Source: Sparassis latifolia
Taxonomy: Eukaryota; Basidiomycota; Agaricomycetes; Polyporales; Sparassidaceae
Direction: 5' to 3'
NCBI GenBank assembly: GCA_018466975.1
Contig: CM031556.1
Location: 1,984,001-2,048,000 of the forward strand
DNA length: 64,000 nucleotides
Positions 47,912 through 58,607 of this stretch are shown here, piece by piece; within the stretch, counting starts at the first letter, position 1, and every line of letters begins with the position of its first letter. The notes below the pieces were generated by a model that saw only the letters and a program-made list of their open reading frames with translations, ran no database searches and was not told the DNA's origin. A program made the translations under genes and the position numbers.

Positions 47912-48270
47912 CCCTTGCTGCCCACCTCCTTCACCTTTTTTTTACGATTTGTTACCTGTTTTGATCGGTTTCAAATCCAGGGTATTTGGTTTTTTTGAAT
48001 GGGAGCTGATAGGGGATAGTAGGCGAGGATGCATATCCGAGCCAAAGGAATGAGCCCGAGTGCCCGGGTGACGAGGAACGAATGGAATAGAGGAGTGACG
48101 AGCGGAGTCGAGGAACGACAAGAGTAATTGAGGACGAGGAACCCTCCCACAAGGGCAAATTTTTTCCCCCCCTCCTCCCTTCCACCGCATTCTCTTTCCA
48201 CACTACAAATTTTGAAGACAACGCTACACCTTTCGCCCTCGTGATTTTTAGGCCGGGGTATAGTAGGGAA

Positions 48271-48396
48271 GAATGGGCAACGCGAGTTGACCATTCACTG
48301 TGCGAAAGCACACTGAAAAGAAACAAGACGAAGAAGAATGGGCAACGCAAGTTGACCATTCACTGTGCGAAAGCACAATGAAGAAGAACAAGACTG
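48271..48396 (+). repeat. 65-bp tandem duplication
   Basis: GAATGGGCAACGC(G/A)AGTTG begins at 48,271 and again at 48,336. Each copy carries the motif TGTGCGAAAGCACA, a short palindrome. Confidence 0.8.
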
Positions 48397-48669
48397 ACAG
48401 AAGACGATGAACATAGCTGAATAGCTTATGAGAAGAAGACGAACAGAAGACTTGCAGTTGGAGCGAGCAGTCCTAAAGGGATGCGAGCGACAAGCAAAAC
48501 GAAGTTTGCGAAGCTGGATTAACACCCAGGTCAATTTTTTCATTTTCCGCCTCTGATTTACCCAGAATCATGCGATGACATGACACGATGAACAACGATA
48601 CATGGAATTTCTCCATTCCATTTCCCGACCGACTTTCTTGACGACTTCAATCCAGGGAATTGAAGACCT

Positions 48670-48682
48670 GAATGGGAGCTGA
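48670..48682 (+). other. Polypurine tract of the nested element
   Basis: GAATGGGAGCTGA directly precedes the 3' LTR at 48,683. It is purine-rich with two interruptions. Related GAATGGGAGCT words recur inside the element. Confidence 0.5.
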
Positions 48683-49501
48683 TGTTACAAAGCTCCTCTC
48701 TGAGGAACGCGCGGACGACTTCCGCCTCTACCTTTACCAATCACGTGACAATGACGTCACAGAGCCTAGACTGACCATGTAACAATGACATCACTGACCA
48801 CATGACCATGATGTCATCATGGTCATCGCCCTTATCTATCCGGCACAGATCTACAAGATCATCTGACGATATGCACCTTGTGCTCAAGGCATGTTTACCT
48901 CATGTGCGAGATCCAGACCTAGGACGCACTTCCTATCACACACACGACAAAGGCATGTTTGCCTCACCTTTGCCTTACCTTTATGATACAGATACCGAAC
49001 CTTATGGGCATGACCCTAGACCCTGATACATGCGCTAGACGCACGATGACCTCGCTGCTGCCTTGTCTTTGCAGCACGACCTATTCCCCATATGGACAGA
49101 TTGTCTCTCACGCAGAGTCATGACTGACTCAGCATTCTCACGACCGTGGGACAGGTATACGAACCCTGTGCCCTTGTATTGATACCGATGGACCAATCGT
49201 AGTTCTAGTATTACAGGTAGACAGACGCCTGTACTTGTATATAAGACCGACAGGACAAGCTGGAGTCCCCATCTTGTCCTGGTTACACATCAACCAGTTT
49301 TACCATCTACATCTGTGCGACAGATCGACCTTGGTCCGCAGACAGCGGCCAAGCGTTCATAAGACTACTCCACTGGGCCGACCTCTGGTCATCGCTATGA
49401 CTGGAGGTCGGACCCCTCACGATTGACTTGAGCCCTTGCGAAGGCCCAGTCACTGACGACGACGAACCGGATGTACAGTGGCACGACTGGCCCCCGTGAC
49501 A
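48683..49501 (+). repeat. 3' LTR of the nested element
   Basis: 819 bp, equal in length to the 5' LTR, with four substitutions by eye. It is followed by CCATG at 49,502. Confidence 0.92.
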
Positions 49502-50215
49502 CCATGACCTTGATACACGCACGACGCTCCAGAATAGAGCTTGGTGCACTGTATCTGAGGTTCGGTGTGATAAGGCCTCACCCCCCATTATATGCAACCC
49601 GCCTGCCCAGGAATCTTAGATCTGCGAGCATGTGAGCCCCCCCCAGAGCATGCACCGTGGCTGAACTCTCAGATGCATTGGAGTGGGCACAATGGTTAAT
49701 TCGACATTCAACACTGTGAAAATTTTCCAGAACATCATTGGGCTCTTCAATGAACCGGAGAACTCACGCAAGTGATCCGATTCTACTCTCAAGTGTGAAC
49801 AAATGAGAGGTACTTCTTATACTCTAATAGGCATGCAAGGAGTGGAAGAGCAAGAGCACGTCGTCTTGGAAACGAGGCTCATAGGAAGTATCCTGGAGAA
49901 GGATCCTTCTGGAGTGCGATAGAAGGAGAGGAGAAGTTAGACATGGGCGGGAGTGTGAGCAGCATTGGCATTAACCAATTCTGCGGTGTTGTTGTCGTTG
50001 TTGTTGTCCTTGAAGCCATCAGTAAGGTGGGAGGATACAAGGAGAAGGGAAGAAGGAGTATTTGGCACCAGATGGGACTCACCGTCCGTAATATACGCCC
50101 GGGCCAGGGTTATGAGAGAAAGAAGCTACGTCATCGCCTTTACTTCCAAATCGGGAAGAATCACTACGGGCCTAATAGGGCTTTGGATTTTCACTACTGG
50201 TATGGTAGATCATTA

Positions 50216-50875
50216 CAGTCTTATACCGGTCCTTCAGCCACCATGGGTCCTTAGGCCACCCCACATTTTCTGGCTTCCTGGCCACCTTTTCCACTTCAAC
50301 TTTTTAAAACTATATCTGAATATACTAGAACTATCTTCTCCAAGCTTGTAGAAATTGTACGGCCTCTGGATCGGTTTGGAGACACCGATTTTGAGTGTAA
50401 TTTGCAAAAAAGTGCTTGTACATTGTTTAGTTCACAGCAGAAATCCGAAAAATTTCATGCCAGGCATATTTATGCATGCTGTAATGTTTTGGCAATGTTT
50501 CTGAAGCCATCCGCTGCTATCCAGGATGAGAAGGGAACTTCGACCTGGGGAGTGAGCATTTCAGAGCTCTTATCGGCGAGATGTCACATCACATATATCC
50601 TGATATAGAAATGAGCGCCCATAATCTCATCTGTATCAGGAAATTCAACGTGATGTGACGTGGCCGGAGGAGTGAGGAAAGCACTGATAACGATTTTTTA
50701 TACTGATCCACCGCGATTTCATGTTTTGCTCCAGCGATTGGGTTGTAAATACATGCAATCTTATGGTAGGAGTATGTATTGAGGTCTGTGTGCTTGCCGA
50801 TCTACGAGAAAGTGTAGGCATGTACCATACAGAGGCGGGCAAGATTTGGGTGGCCGAAGGACCGGTATAAGACTG
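50216..50875. mobile_element. Non-autonomous Tc1/mariner-type (pogo-like) element, 660 bp
   Basis: Terminal inverted repeats of at least 27 nt start CAGTCTTATACCGGTCCTTC at both ends, with one mismatch within the 27. TA dinucleotides flank the repeats (50,214-50,215 and 50,876-50,877). The interior has no transposase frame. CAGT ends with a TA target site fit pogo/Fot1-like families. Confidence 0.75.
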
Positions 50876-51179
50876 TAGCTAGGTAGCCTGGGAAAGATAA
50901 TTACCGGCAATATTGAGAAGCTTGACATGGAGCACTGGATGCCTCAAGACCCTATAGTATTAATGTATTCCCGGTGGATCTATACAGCGACAGAACTCGC
51001 AGTAAACATAGTAGAGACTCGAAGGTGGCCTGCAAGCTGGGAAGAAAAGACAATGCACATCTCGGAGTGCGTCGAAGGAACGGTGAACCCGAACCCTAGT
51101 AGATCGCTATAGATTGCTCTCTGGACTTTACATCGTACGTGTACCTACCAGTCGACCATTTTTTTGGGTCTCCCTTCGT

Positions 51180-51440
51180 AGTTGCTCCTGTAATTTGACA
51201 AAAATTTGCCCAACCTTACAAGCCCTTACAACCTCACATAGCATTGTAGCACATTGTGATGCCATTGCAATTAATTGTCTACGTTACTGAGGGTTGCAAT
51301 ACATCGGGAACGATTACAGAGGTTGCAATACAACCCAATTATTCTGAAGGTTTACAATGTCATTCTAATCTGTTACCACATACCGCGGAGTATTACAATC
51401 GTCGTAATCCGTTGTAACAATTGTGCACTTTTGCTGATGT
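51180..51440 (-). repeat. AT-rich TTGTAA-type repeat, MITE-like
   Basis: This stretch is dense in TTACAA/TTGTAA words. Read on the minus strand it begins CATCAGCAAAAGTGCAC, then (AAT)GTTAC, as does the plus-strand sequence from 23,791. The two regions look like diverged copies of one short element. The far ends are less clear. Confidence 0.35.
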
Positions 51441-52415
51441 GTATTCCGCAGTCTCAATTGTCAGTGTCACCGCGGCCATATTTGTCCTGGATCGTGAGGG
51501 TAGCCGGCGAAGACTTAAGCTCCTACTACCTACTGAATGCCAGAAGATACAGAAAGAAAGAGTTCTTTAAAGAGGTCAGCATGTCAACGGAGATTTGCCG
51601 GTTAATGTACACGGACTGGGGGATGGACCTAATTAATGCGAGCCACAAGAATCTGGGAATTAATAATTGTCAACCGCCCAGATGGGAGGTCAGGGGAGGT
51701 CGACCGAGATGCGAATGTTCAGGTCTGTGCGTGCGTCACATTGCTACTCCGAGTCTCATTGCCAAGGTATTCAGAGGAATTGACGAGCCGCAAGCAGTCG
51801 AAGAAATATTGTCAGAAAACGTAGCAAGTACTCAGCACAGCCGGTGACAGGACAGGACCTGGCGGCAGAGTGTATACGGGAAATCTGATACTTATCCGAG
51901 ATGTTTTCCTAGGGATCTGCTCCTACAGTATTGTCAAGACCAAACACTAAAAGCAAGCTGCTCTTCGCAGCATGTTATCAGTGACATTGTCGATTTTTTT
52001 TCATTCCAGTATGATAATTGAAGAATGCAGGTCGACACAAATCCATGTTCCCGCGCAATTAATCCATCTACAAGGTATATATGTACACGTCCCCCCACGC
52101 TGTCCTCTCTAAATGTAAGAGCACATCCGACCGCAAGTAGATGCGGACGGGGCCGGGGTCGCTGTAGGGCGGAGCCACAACAAGCTGTGATGATGGATTC
52201 CAGACAAATGCAGAAAGTAGAACATGTACGCCGTGTAAATGCAACGTGTGGCAGTAAAGCAGGACGAAGATGGAGGCAAGCGCCAGGGAAGATCTCTAAA
52301 GATGACGTGCAGCGCCGCAGGAGACAACTAAGGTTGGGGTGGACTAGTGTGGTGCGCAGAGCGTAGGTCGGATATTAGCGGACAGCTCGTAATGTCATGA
52401 GAGGAGCACAGCACA

Positions 52416-54862
52416 TCAAGGGCATGGCGCTGCGAAGCTGTTGTTCGGAAAGGGTTGGCCAAAGTCACCCCGCCATGTCGTCAGATTCGGGTTCGTGTAA
52501 GCCTCCATATACCTAAAGGCAGGAGCACGCTCAGGTTGGATGCTGAACAACACAGTGAGTAGAGGACCCACTGGTTAATATATGCAGCGGTGGGGAAGTC
52601 CTTGGGATCACAGCCAACATTGATCTTGCTCGGATCCTGGTATACACGGATATAGTCGATACTCATTGTAGCGGGGAATGGCAGATGCTCCAGGTCAACA
52701 GTCCCGAAGTTCTTCGACATACCCAAGTTGACGATGATATACTAACCAGGACGAGTCAATTTGATCAGACTAGAGGCCAAAATTGAACAAGGAGTACCCA
52801 CCATGGCCTCTTGAGGCACTGGGCGCTGGTTGATCTCAACTATAGGATCGGCAACCATTCCTGACTGCTGCAGAACCCACGCCACCTGATTATTTGCAAT
52901 CCACGCGATGTACTGGAAAGTGCATCAGCATAACCATGGCTAGTAGGGCGCGAATTCGTCAAACTCACTGCACCGTCGAACCCGGGCTGATACTGATATC
53001 CATAAACGGCGTACTCTGCCCCAGTAAGCTCATAAGCTTGCTGGTCTATCATTACATTCCATCTATGTCAACCCACGCTGAAGGAAATTGAACATTTCGC
53101 ACGCACTGTTCTCGGTGACACCAGATGTCGCCTGCTGGAATGCACCTCCTAGGTACGGATTCAAGAACGTAGCGGTTGTGTTCGTGATAGAGTAGGTCTC
53201 CGTGGTATTGTCCCATAGATATTGGTGATTGAACGGCTGATGTGACGGATGAGCACCATATATACCGGAAAATACGATACGCCACCACTCACAGCCCACT
53301 GGCTGGACTGCGAAACCTGTCCACTTAAAGGATCCCCAGTGATCTTCGCGTATAGTCGTTAATAATTGTAAGCCTACAAGAAAATGGCAGCTATGTACCT
53401 GAGCTTCGAAAATATCAATTTCAGGCGCAGAGCGGCCGACAAATGTACCATCCTCGTGCATGGGGCCAGGATGAGACGACCCAGGGCACGAGCACCTCGA
53501 GAGACGCTGTCCAGGCAGGTACGAGAGGATATCACCGTTCGTAGGATCACCGTTTTCCATAGCAGCAAGCGGGAGACTGTTTCTTGTCTGGTTCGGCATC
53601 GTACCGACATCACAGTAGTCATACGTATACGGCCACTAATGTATGCAAGAATTTCGGAGTGGGCGTGTCAACGCGCACAGTAGTCTCCAATATAAGCGAA
53701 CATACCATGCCCTCAAGACTGGCTCCATAGCCCGCACGGCCGAGGTTACCCATTGTCCAGACTGCAGGCCAGAAGCCGACAATGTTGTTGATCCCGGGAA
53801 GTACAGCCGAGACCTCGACCAGTCCGCCGGTGAAGCAGAACTTGTTCCAGGTGGTCATCATCCCACTCGTATAGTTGAGATTGTGGTTTTCCTTCGCAGA
53901 CAGGGTGATCTTCAACGAACCATTTGAAGTGGTGATGGCTGTCGGATCCAGCCATTCCATGTTGTTCGTCTGCCAATAATGCAGGTCGACTGCCTCCCAG
54001 TACGGATCGTCTCCTGGCCAGAAAGATCGTCCATCGACGTTGAACTCGTCACTGAACACCAGCTGCCATTTTTTATTGTTGATGTAATCCGACTTGTACA
54101 GCGCTTCTTTCGGTGTATCGGTGTCGACGAGGCCAAAATTACCAGGCATGGACGGTACTTGGCCCGATGCATTCATACCGCCGATGTTAAACCCGCCATT
54201 TTTAGAGGGCCTGTGCTTTGTAAAATGGCTGATGAGCGGGTATCCGGCGCTGCAAGAGATATCAACGGGAAGATCAATATTTAGTGCGACGTCATTGACT
54301 GCGACGTGGTAACGTGAGACGCACAAGAGCGTGACCAAACCGGTCAACAAAATTGCCAAACAGCCTAAGTTCACGACTCCCCGGGCGGTGAAAATGTGTC
54401 CACCCTGATCGTGTTTCCGGTCCCGCCTTGGGTCGGGGTTGTGGAGGTCGTCGTCAATCTCCGGATGGTCGAGCGAGAGGTCTGCACCCCACGATGACGG
54501 GTCGGGGGCCAACGAAAACTAACGGAGCCCAGCTAACTGTGAGAAAACAGCCGTAACGAAACCAGAGCGAAGGCGCACAAACCTTGTCAGAGATAGAAGC
54601 AGGGATGGAGCTATGCTTGTTCGAGCCATACCGAGACTCGTTCTATGGGGACAATCAGACACGCAAAACGCGCATAAGACCAAGCGACGACACTCACGAG
54701 CGATGCATCACTGGCCACGCTGCGCAGAGATCTGGGAGGTTGAGCGAGCGTGGCCTGCACGCCAGGGGAGGACCTTGATGATTGGGGAGACAAAAGATTG
54801 ACGGTTGAAGGAGAGTCTTGCTGGGCGAAACGCCGCTGGGAATGGGACCCATAGGAAGCCAT
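52416..54862 (-). CDS. KRE6: KRE6/SKN1-family beta-1,6-glucan synthesis protein, paralog B
   Basis: The start at 54,862 reads MASYGSHSQRRFAQQDSPST. A small exon (NESRYGSNKHSSIPASISDK) precedes FSLAPDPSSWGADLSLDHPE, one membrane anchor (VVNLGCLAILLTGLVTLLCV) and the GH16-like domain. This has FSDEFNVDGRSFWPGDDPYW, GGLVEVSAVLPGINNIVGFW and the catalytic-type APEIDIFEAQ. The tail reads PFPATMSIDYIRVYQD, GCDPKDFPTAAYINQ and FPNNSFAAPCP. Intron positions match paralog A. Differences are spread over the tail, anchor and loops, but 54,028-54,188 is almost identical to 22,816-22,976. No break is seen, so both copies may be functional in wall glucan synthesis. Confidence 0.9.
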
Positions 54863-55032
54863 GGTCGTTGGCTCGGACGATGAGGAGGAGGAGAAAGACG
54901 AGGAGAAGGGTATACGATGGAGACCGGGATAAGGTGAGTCTCGGTACAACCGACACAACCACCGCTCCGTCCGCCGTGGGAACTTCCATTCGACTACGAG
55001 AACATAACTGGAGACATATCAGACATATCCTA

Positions 55033-56382
55033 TCAGCCGCCTGTCCCGTCCATCTCACCGCTGCCGCCCACATCACCTTCCTCGCTGAAATCCAAGCCTG
55101 CGCCCTCCAACAGCCCCAGGATCCCTCCTCTCGCCCACGGACTCGCACCACTACGCTCATGCAGCTCCTTCGCAGCTTTCTCTACTCTCGCCAGCCCAGT
55201 CTTTTCCCCACCCTCTCCACCAACTTCCAACCCCTTCTCCGCAGCAAGCGCGTCGATCTCCCGTAGCCGCGCCAGGAGTGCCTCATTTGCCTTCTCCAGC
55301 GCCTTCCATGTTGCCGTTCCTTCTACCGCACCCGTAGAACTCGACGGCGCGCCCGTGTAAGGGTCGAGAACATCCAACAGCTGCATTTTGTGCGCCCGAT
55401 AGTTGTTTCGTGTGGTGGTGGGTGGGTGGGTTAACAAAGTGTGCGTCACCTGGGATGGCACTGGCGTGGACCATGCGCTCTGCATACCACTTTGGAGCAA
55501 ACCTGAACCGGATGATGGTACGCTGTTCTTCTCTACATATTTCTCCAGAGCAACTAGCGCGTCTTTGGCTTTCTTGGCCTTTTCGCGCCTGGATGGGCGG
55601 CCCTTCTTCTTTTGAGGACGCGCAAATGATGATGCAGTTTCGTCACTTGTTAACCCAGTAAGCGCAGTAGGTTCTTCTCCGTCCTGAACGAATATTTCTC
55701 TCGGAAGCACGCTTGGATTGAAGGGGCGAAGCTCGGAACGGGGCAGGATATGGAACGCCTGCGAATCGATGAGCGTGGTGAGCAGGTGGATGACATACGG
55801 TTGTAATGGATGTAGCCCTGGCTCTATCAGAGTTGACGGTAATGTAATAATGGACGTGTAAGCATCTGCCGACGCGTCAATCACAACGAGATGGCGATTA
55901 GAAACGCGAGGCATACCAATCGGGACATCGAGGTACTTCGAACAGCGCAGGGCAGGAGTCGACGTAGATGGCTGTGTGGAGTAAAAAGTATACAAAGCGA
56001 AGAGCGCAATAACTCTAGCGAGGGGAGGCTCAGTGTCTGCCATACGTTCTGCACTGCCTCGGTCAAAACACCAACACCGACAACACGCAACGCACGCACC
56101 CAGAAATAGTCTTTCCGTGACATCGATGAAGGTCTCTCGCGCACGAGCATCAAAGACTTTGAAGTGAATCCAACTCCACCCCAGATCTGTCCATAACTTC
56201 TTGAAAAGCGCAAATGGTTGACATGGTTGCTGCGGCCCGACATACTGCTCCGAAAAGGCGTATATCAGACGAGAAATATCTTCGCGCAGAGGTCCGACAT
56301 AGAGCGAGGAGGTGAAATAGGACGGCTGGAGGGTGATATCGCCGCGAGAGGCTGAGGGAGCGGGCGAAGTGGACATGGCCAA
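55033..56382 (-). CDS. SNAPc subunit 1 (SNAP43)-like protein
   Basis: This is an uninterrupted or nearly uninterrupted frame of 449 codons. The N-terminal 200 residues (LREDISRLIYAFSEQYVG, FALFKKLWTDLGWSWIHF, then RVIALFALYTFYSTQ) fit the SNAP43 pattern of a short acidic/aromatic region followed by a helix and a LF-LY-LY-TQ repeat. Next comes IHLLTTLIDSQAFHILPRSE. The central part has a basic cluster (QKKKGRPSRREKAKKAK), and the C-terminus is Gly/Glu-rich. SNAPc starts transcription of small nuclear RNA genes. The Cys-rich part after FLGACV may be an in-frame intron of about 46-51 nt, because its sequence has GTGCGT and GAGGCAG ends. The identification rests on a weak pattern. Confidence 0.5.
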   Translation of the reverse strand: MAMSTSPAPSASRGDITLQPSYFTSSLYVGPLREDISRLIYAFSEQYVGPQQPCQPFALFKKLWTDLGWSWIHFKVFDARARETFIDVTERLFLGACVACCRCWCFDRGSAERMADTEPPLARVIALFALYTFYSTQPSTSTPALRCSKYLDVPIGMPRVSNRHLVVIDASADAYTSIITLPSTLIEPGLHPLQPYVIHLLTTLIDSQAFHILPRSELRPFNPSVLPREIFVQDGEEPTALTGLTSDETASSFARPQKKKGRPSRREKAKKAKDALVALEKYVEKNSVPSSGSGLLQSGMQSAWSTPVPSQVTHTLLTHPPTTTRNNYRAHKMQLLDVLDPYTGAPSSSTGAVEGTATWKALEKANEALLARLREIDALAAEKGLEVGGEGGEKTGLARVEKAAKELHERSGASPWARGGILGLLEGAGLDFSEEGDVGGSGEMDGTGG

Positions 56383-56572
56383 GTTAGCGCTGGGCAGGAG
56401 GAGTTGCCAAACGCGTCAAAAGCCAAACAGAGCGCAACACCGCGAACGCGTCGAGCGAACACGTGGCTGAGCACTTGCTTCAAATCACCTTCCTTCTGGC
56501 ACACGGCTCGATGCTCATGTTTCTGTTCTCGCCACACCACCCATAACACACAACACACTACACTCGACCACG
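56383..56572. promoter_or_regulatory. Shared divergent promoter, 190 bp
   Basis: The minus-strand ATG (56,382) and the plus-strand ATG (56,573) face away from each other with 190 bp between them, so both promoters must lie here. It contains CA repeats near 56,546 and no clear TATA box. Confidence 0.6.
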
Positions 56573-58534
56573 ATGTCCAAGATTTTTAGACAGCATAGCA
56601 GTGTGGCCTGCTTCTACTGCCAGACGGCGATCACGCCTTTTCCCCATAATCCCCGGTCCTTCCGCTGCCCCAATTGCGACTGCTGGAATCGCTATGGCAA
56701 TGACGGAGAAATCATCTCAGAAGAACCTGCGATGCATGACGAGAAAATGAATACGCGTTCCTTCGCCAGGCGAGGTGCGTGTCCCCGACACGCTCGTACT
56801 AACAACCTGGTTGAATGCACTTCAGGATCCCCGAGAAAAGACCGCTTGCCTAGCATATACGGAAGCGTGTTGTTCTGCCACACCTGCCAGACAAATCAGA
56901 TGCTCCTTGCTCAACTCCTATCAAACTACCTTCCTCCACAAGATGTGCGTGCCCCCAGCTCTCCACTTCTGCACTCACTCATCTGCCTCTCGCACTGTCT
57001 TCACCCTCTCTACTATGCATACATGCAGGACCCAGAATATGCGGAGCGCAGTGAAACTTATGACGAATACCGCCGTTCTGTCGAGGTGCGGTATCCACCC
57101 GTGTGTGCCGAGTGTGCGCCCGCTGTAGAGGAGGAGATCCGGCGGCGTGATCAAATGGCGCGTACGCAGGCTCTAGGTGGATTCCTTCACGCGACGAAAC
57201 GAACAACCCTGCAGGCACCCGAGTCGCAGAAAGATAAGGACCGCCTCCAGCGAGAGATCGCCGCGTGGAAAATAAGGGGTTGTCTCTGGCTCGGAAGCCT
57301 TGCATGTGCGCTAGGAGGATATGTTGCAGGTGCGATGTCTCACGGTTTTATGCCTTGCTACCATTTTGCTGATATCGCTTTAGTGGTCTCAAGACAGGGT
57401 GTACTGCGATTACCTGGCAGTTTTCGGCTGGTTATACCCGTCATCACCCCCTGTTCCATCTTGTGGACAGTGTGGGATCCGACATACGCGTCGTTACGAC
57501 GCGAGCAGTTTCAAGGACGGGCAGTGCGCCAACGCGGCAAAAGAGTATACGTCGTGCGTTCCTTAGCAATTACTATGAGTTCAAATTTGGAAGTATTCAA
57601 CGCTATCGCAGGTTTTACAGATGATGGCATGGCTTTCAAGACTATGTACTTCAGTATTCATCGCATTGTCTTTGTATAGGCCTGAATGGGACCGTGTACA
57701 ACTCTGGGACGACCCGCAATCGACGGAGGCCCGGATGTATTGTTCTATCTCCATAGTACTTGAATTATTCGTGAGTGTGTGTTCGCATCTTGAATGACTT
57801 CACCTCACAGATCTGACCAGGTTCTCGTAACGTCGCATTTCACTCTTCAACTCCAGCATCCACCTAAAATACGTCTCATGGACGGTTCAGAAGATAGATA
57901 CCAGTTCATGTCTCCCACATCTTCACAGCCCTCTACTCGCAGCACCACGCCAGCAGTAGCTATAGAGCCCGACCTCCTAAACGGCCTGTCACTGTCTTCC
58001 AATGGAGTGATGCGCACCACGACTCCCAAGCCAAAACCCATTTTCGGCGTTGCATCATTTCCCGCAGGCCCATCACAATCGCCAAGCCGGTCACATCCTG
58101 CAGGCCCGTCATCCACCACACCATCCTCTCCCCTCAGGCACGCCCCACCCAACGATTCCGACATGGAAATCGCAGACGACGAATTCCCATCTGCAAGCGA
58201 CGACCCGGACGCGATGGACTGGTCGCCCATCCGCCCGACCCAGCACCCGCCGAGATCGGACAAGAAGCCTGTCCGGCTCACAATTCCGGACGACGGCGTC
58301 TGGTTGCGGCCACAACGCTTTTTCGCGCCCGAGGAGCCAACGGGGCTAGAGAACCTATTCGCCAAGACGATAAAGCTGGCAGATGACGAGCAGCAGTGCC
58401 GCGGGGGCGCTAGCGGGGTGCGGAGACAAGCGGGACGTCGATGCTGGCCAGCGTGGTGGGCGCTAATCGGTATGCTGCCGCTGCTTCCACTCGCTGGGTT
58501 TGTATGGTATAGCAGGTGGAAGGGGGTATCATGA
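56573..58534 (+). CDS. IMA1: Ima1-like inner nuclear membrane protein
   Basis: The start MSKIFRQHSSVACFYCQTAI at 56,573 begins the Ima1 N-terminal zinc domain. CFYC and FRCPNCDCWNRY form one CxxC pair set, and FCHTCQTNQ with PVCAECAPAVEEEI form the next. After an Arg/Lys-rich coil (DKDRLQREIAAWKIRGCLWL) come membrane segments (LGSLACALGGYVAGAM). A long Ser/Pro-rich nucleoplasmic stretch follows, containing PIFGVASFP, DAMDWSPIRP and LRPQRFFAPEEPTGLENLFA. The last helix is near WWALIGMLPLLPLAGFVWY. Family members (Ima1/TMEM201) sit in the inner nuclear membrane and link chromatin or the cytoskeleton. There are short introns between the zinc pairs and before the Ser-rich part. It is convergent with the carrier gene 73 bp away. 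Confidence 0.78.
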
Positions 58535-58607
58535 CACTGTGGAACTCTGTGGGATGATCTATGTTTTATTGCGCTTTCCAGGTTACTTTCGGATGGAACT
58601 CTAGAAA

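Larger units (their letters stand above)
45349..48682 (+). other. Non-coding interior of the nested element
   Basis: It holds diverged internal repeats. These include CGCAGACAGCGT-type units followed by ACATTAGGACA (several between 45,450 and 45,890), three related blocks beginning GGCTGA(G/C)AACACC (46,256, 46,444 and 47,480), GGCCGGGGTA words (47,368, 47,391, 48,251), GAATGGGAGCT words, and the two tandem arrays listed below. No protein-coding capacity is seen on either strand. Confidence 0.6.
44530..49501 (+). mobile_element. Non-coding LTR retrotransposon nested in the outer 3' LTR
   Basis: Two 819-bp direct repeats (44,530-45,348 and 48,683-49,501) begin TGTTAC and end GTGACA. They are flanked by CCATG at 44,525-44,529 and 49,502-49,506, a 5-bp target duplication. 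I count four differences between the repeats, so insertion was recent. The 3.3-kb interior has no frame longer than about 140 codons and no gag or pol motif. It is built from short internal repeats, as in large retrotransposon derivatives. A primer-binding site and purine tract are present, so it could be mobilised by a relative's proteins. Confidence 0.88.
25018..49592 (+). mobile_element. Ty3/gypsy chromovirus, full length, interrupted by two later insertions
   Basis: Left LTR 25,018-25,274 and right LTR (44,362-44,529 plus 49,507-49,592) match over about 257 nt. TGCAA directly precedes the left LTR (25,013-25,017) and directly follows the right LTR (49,593-49,597), giving a 5-bp target-site duplication. 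Gag starts 90 bp after the left LTR, and a purine run ends exactly at the right LTR. LTRs begin TG but end TA rather than CA. The two LTRs differ by several substitutions and small indels, so this copy is older than the element nested inside it. Its own length without insertions would be about 10 kb if the DNA block at 32.4-41.9 kb is foreign. Pol is inactivated by stops and frameshifts. Confidence 0.88.
44362..49592 (+). repeat. 3' LTR of the outer element, split by a nested insertion
   Basis: The LTR runs 44,362-44,529, is interrupted by the nested element, and resumes at 49,507-49,592 after a second copy of CCATG. Removing 44,530-49,506 restores an LTR collinear with 25,018-25,274. The outer target duplication TGCAA follows at 49,593-49,597. 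Confidence 0.88.
49593..52415. other. Right flank of the transposon pile, no supported gene
   Basis: TGCAA (49,593-49,597) is the right target duplication. The open frame at 49,943 contains a run of valines and is not credible. The frame at 51,275-51,847 (190 codons) has no motif. The stretch holds one TA-flanked inverted-repeat element (50,216-50,875) and one AT-rich TTGTAA-type sequence (about 51,180-51,440). Confidence 0.45.

Noticed and set aside
49943..50254. 103-codon open frame with a valine run
   Set aside because: The valines come from a GTT/GTC microsatellite. No motif or splice support.
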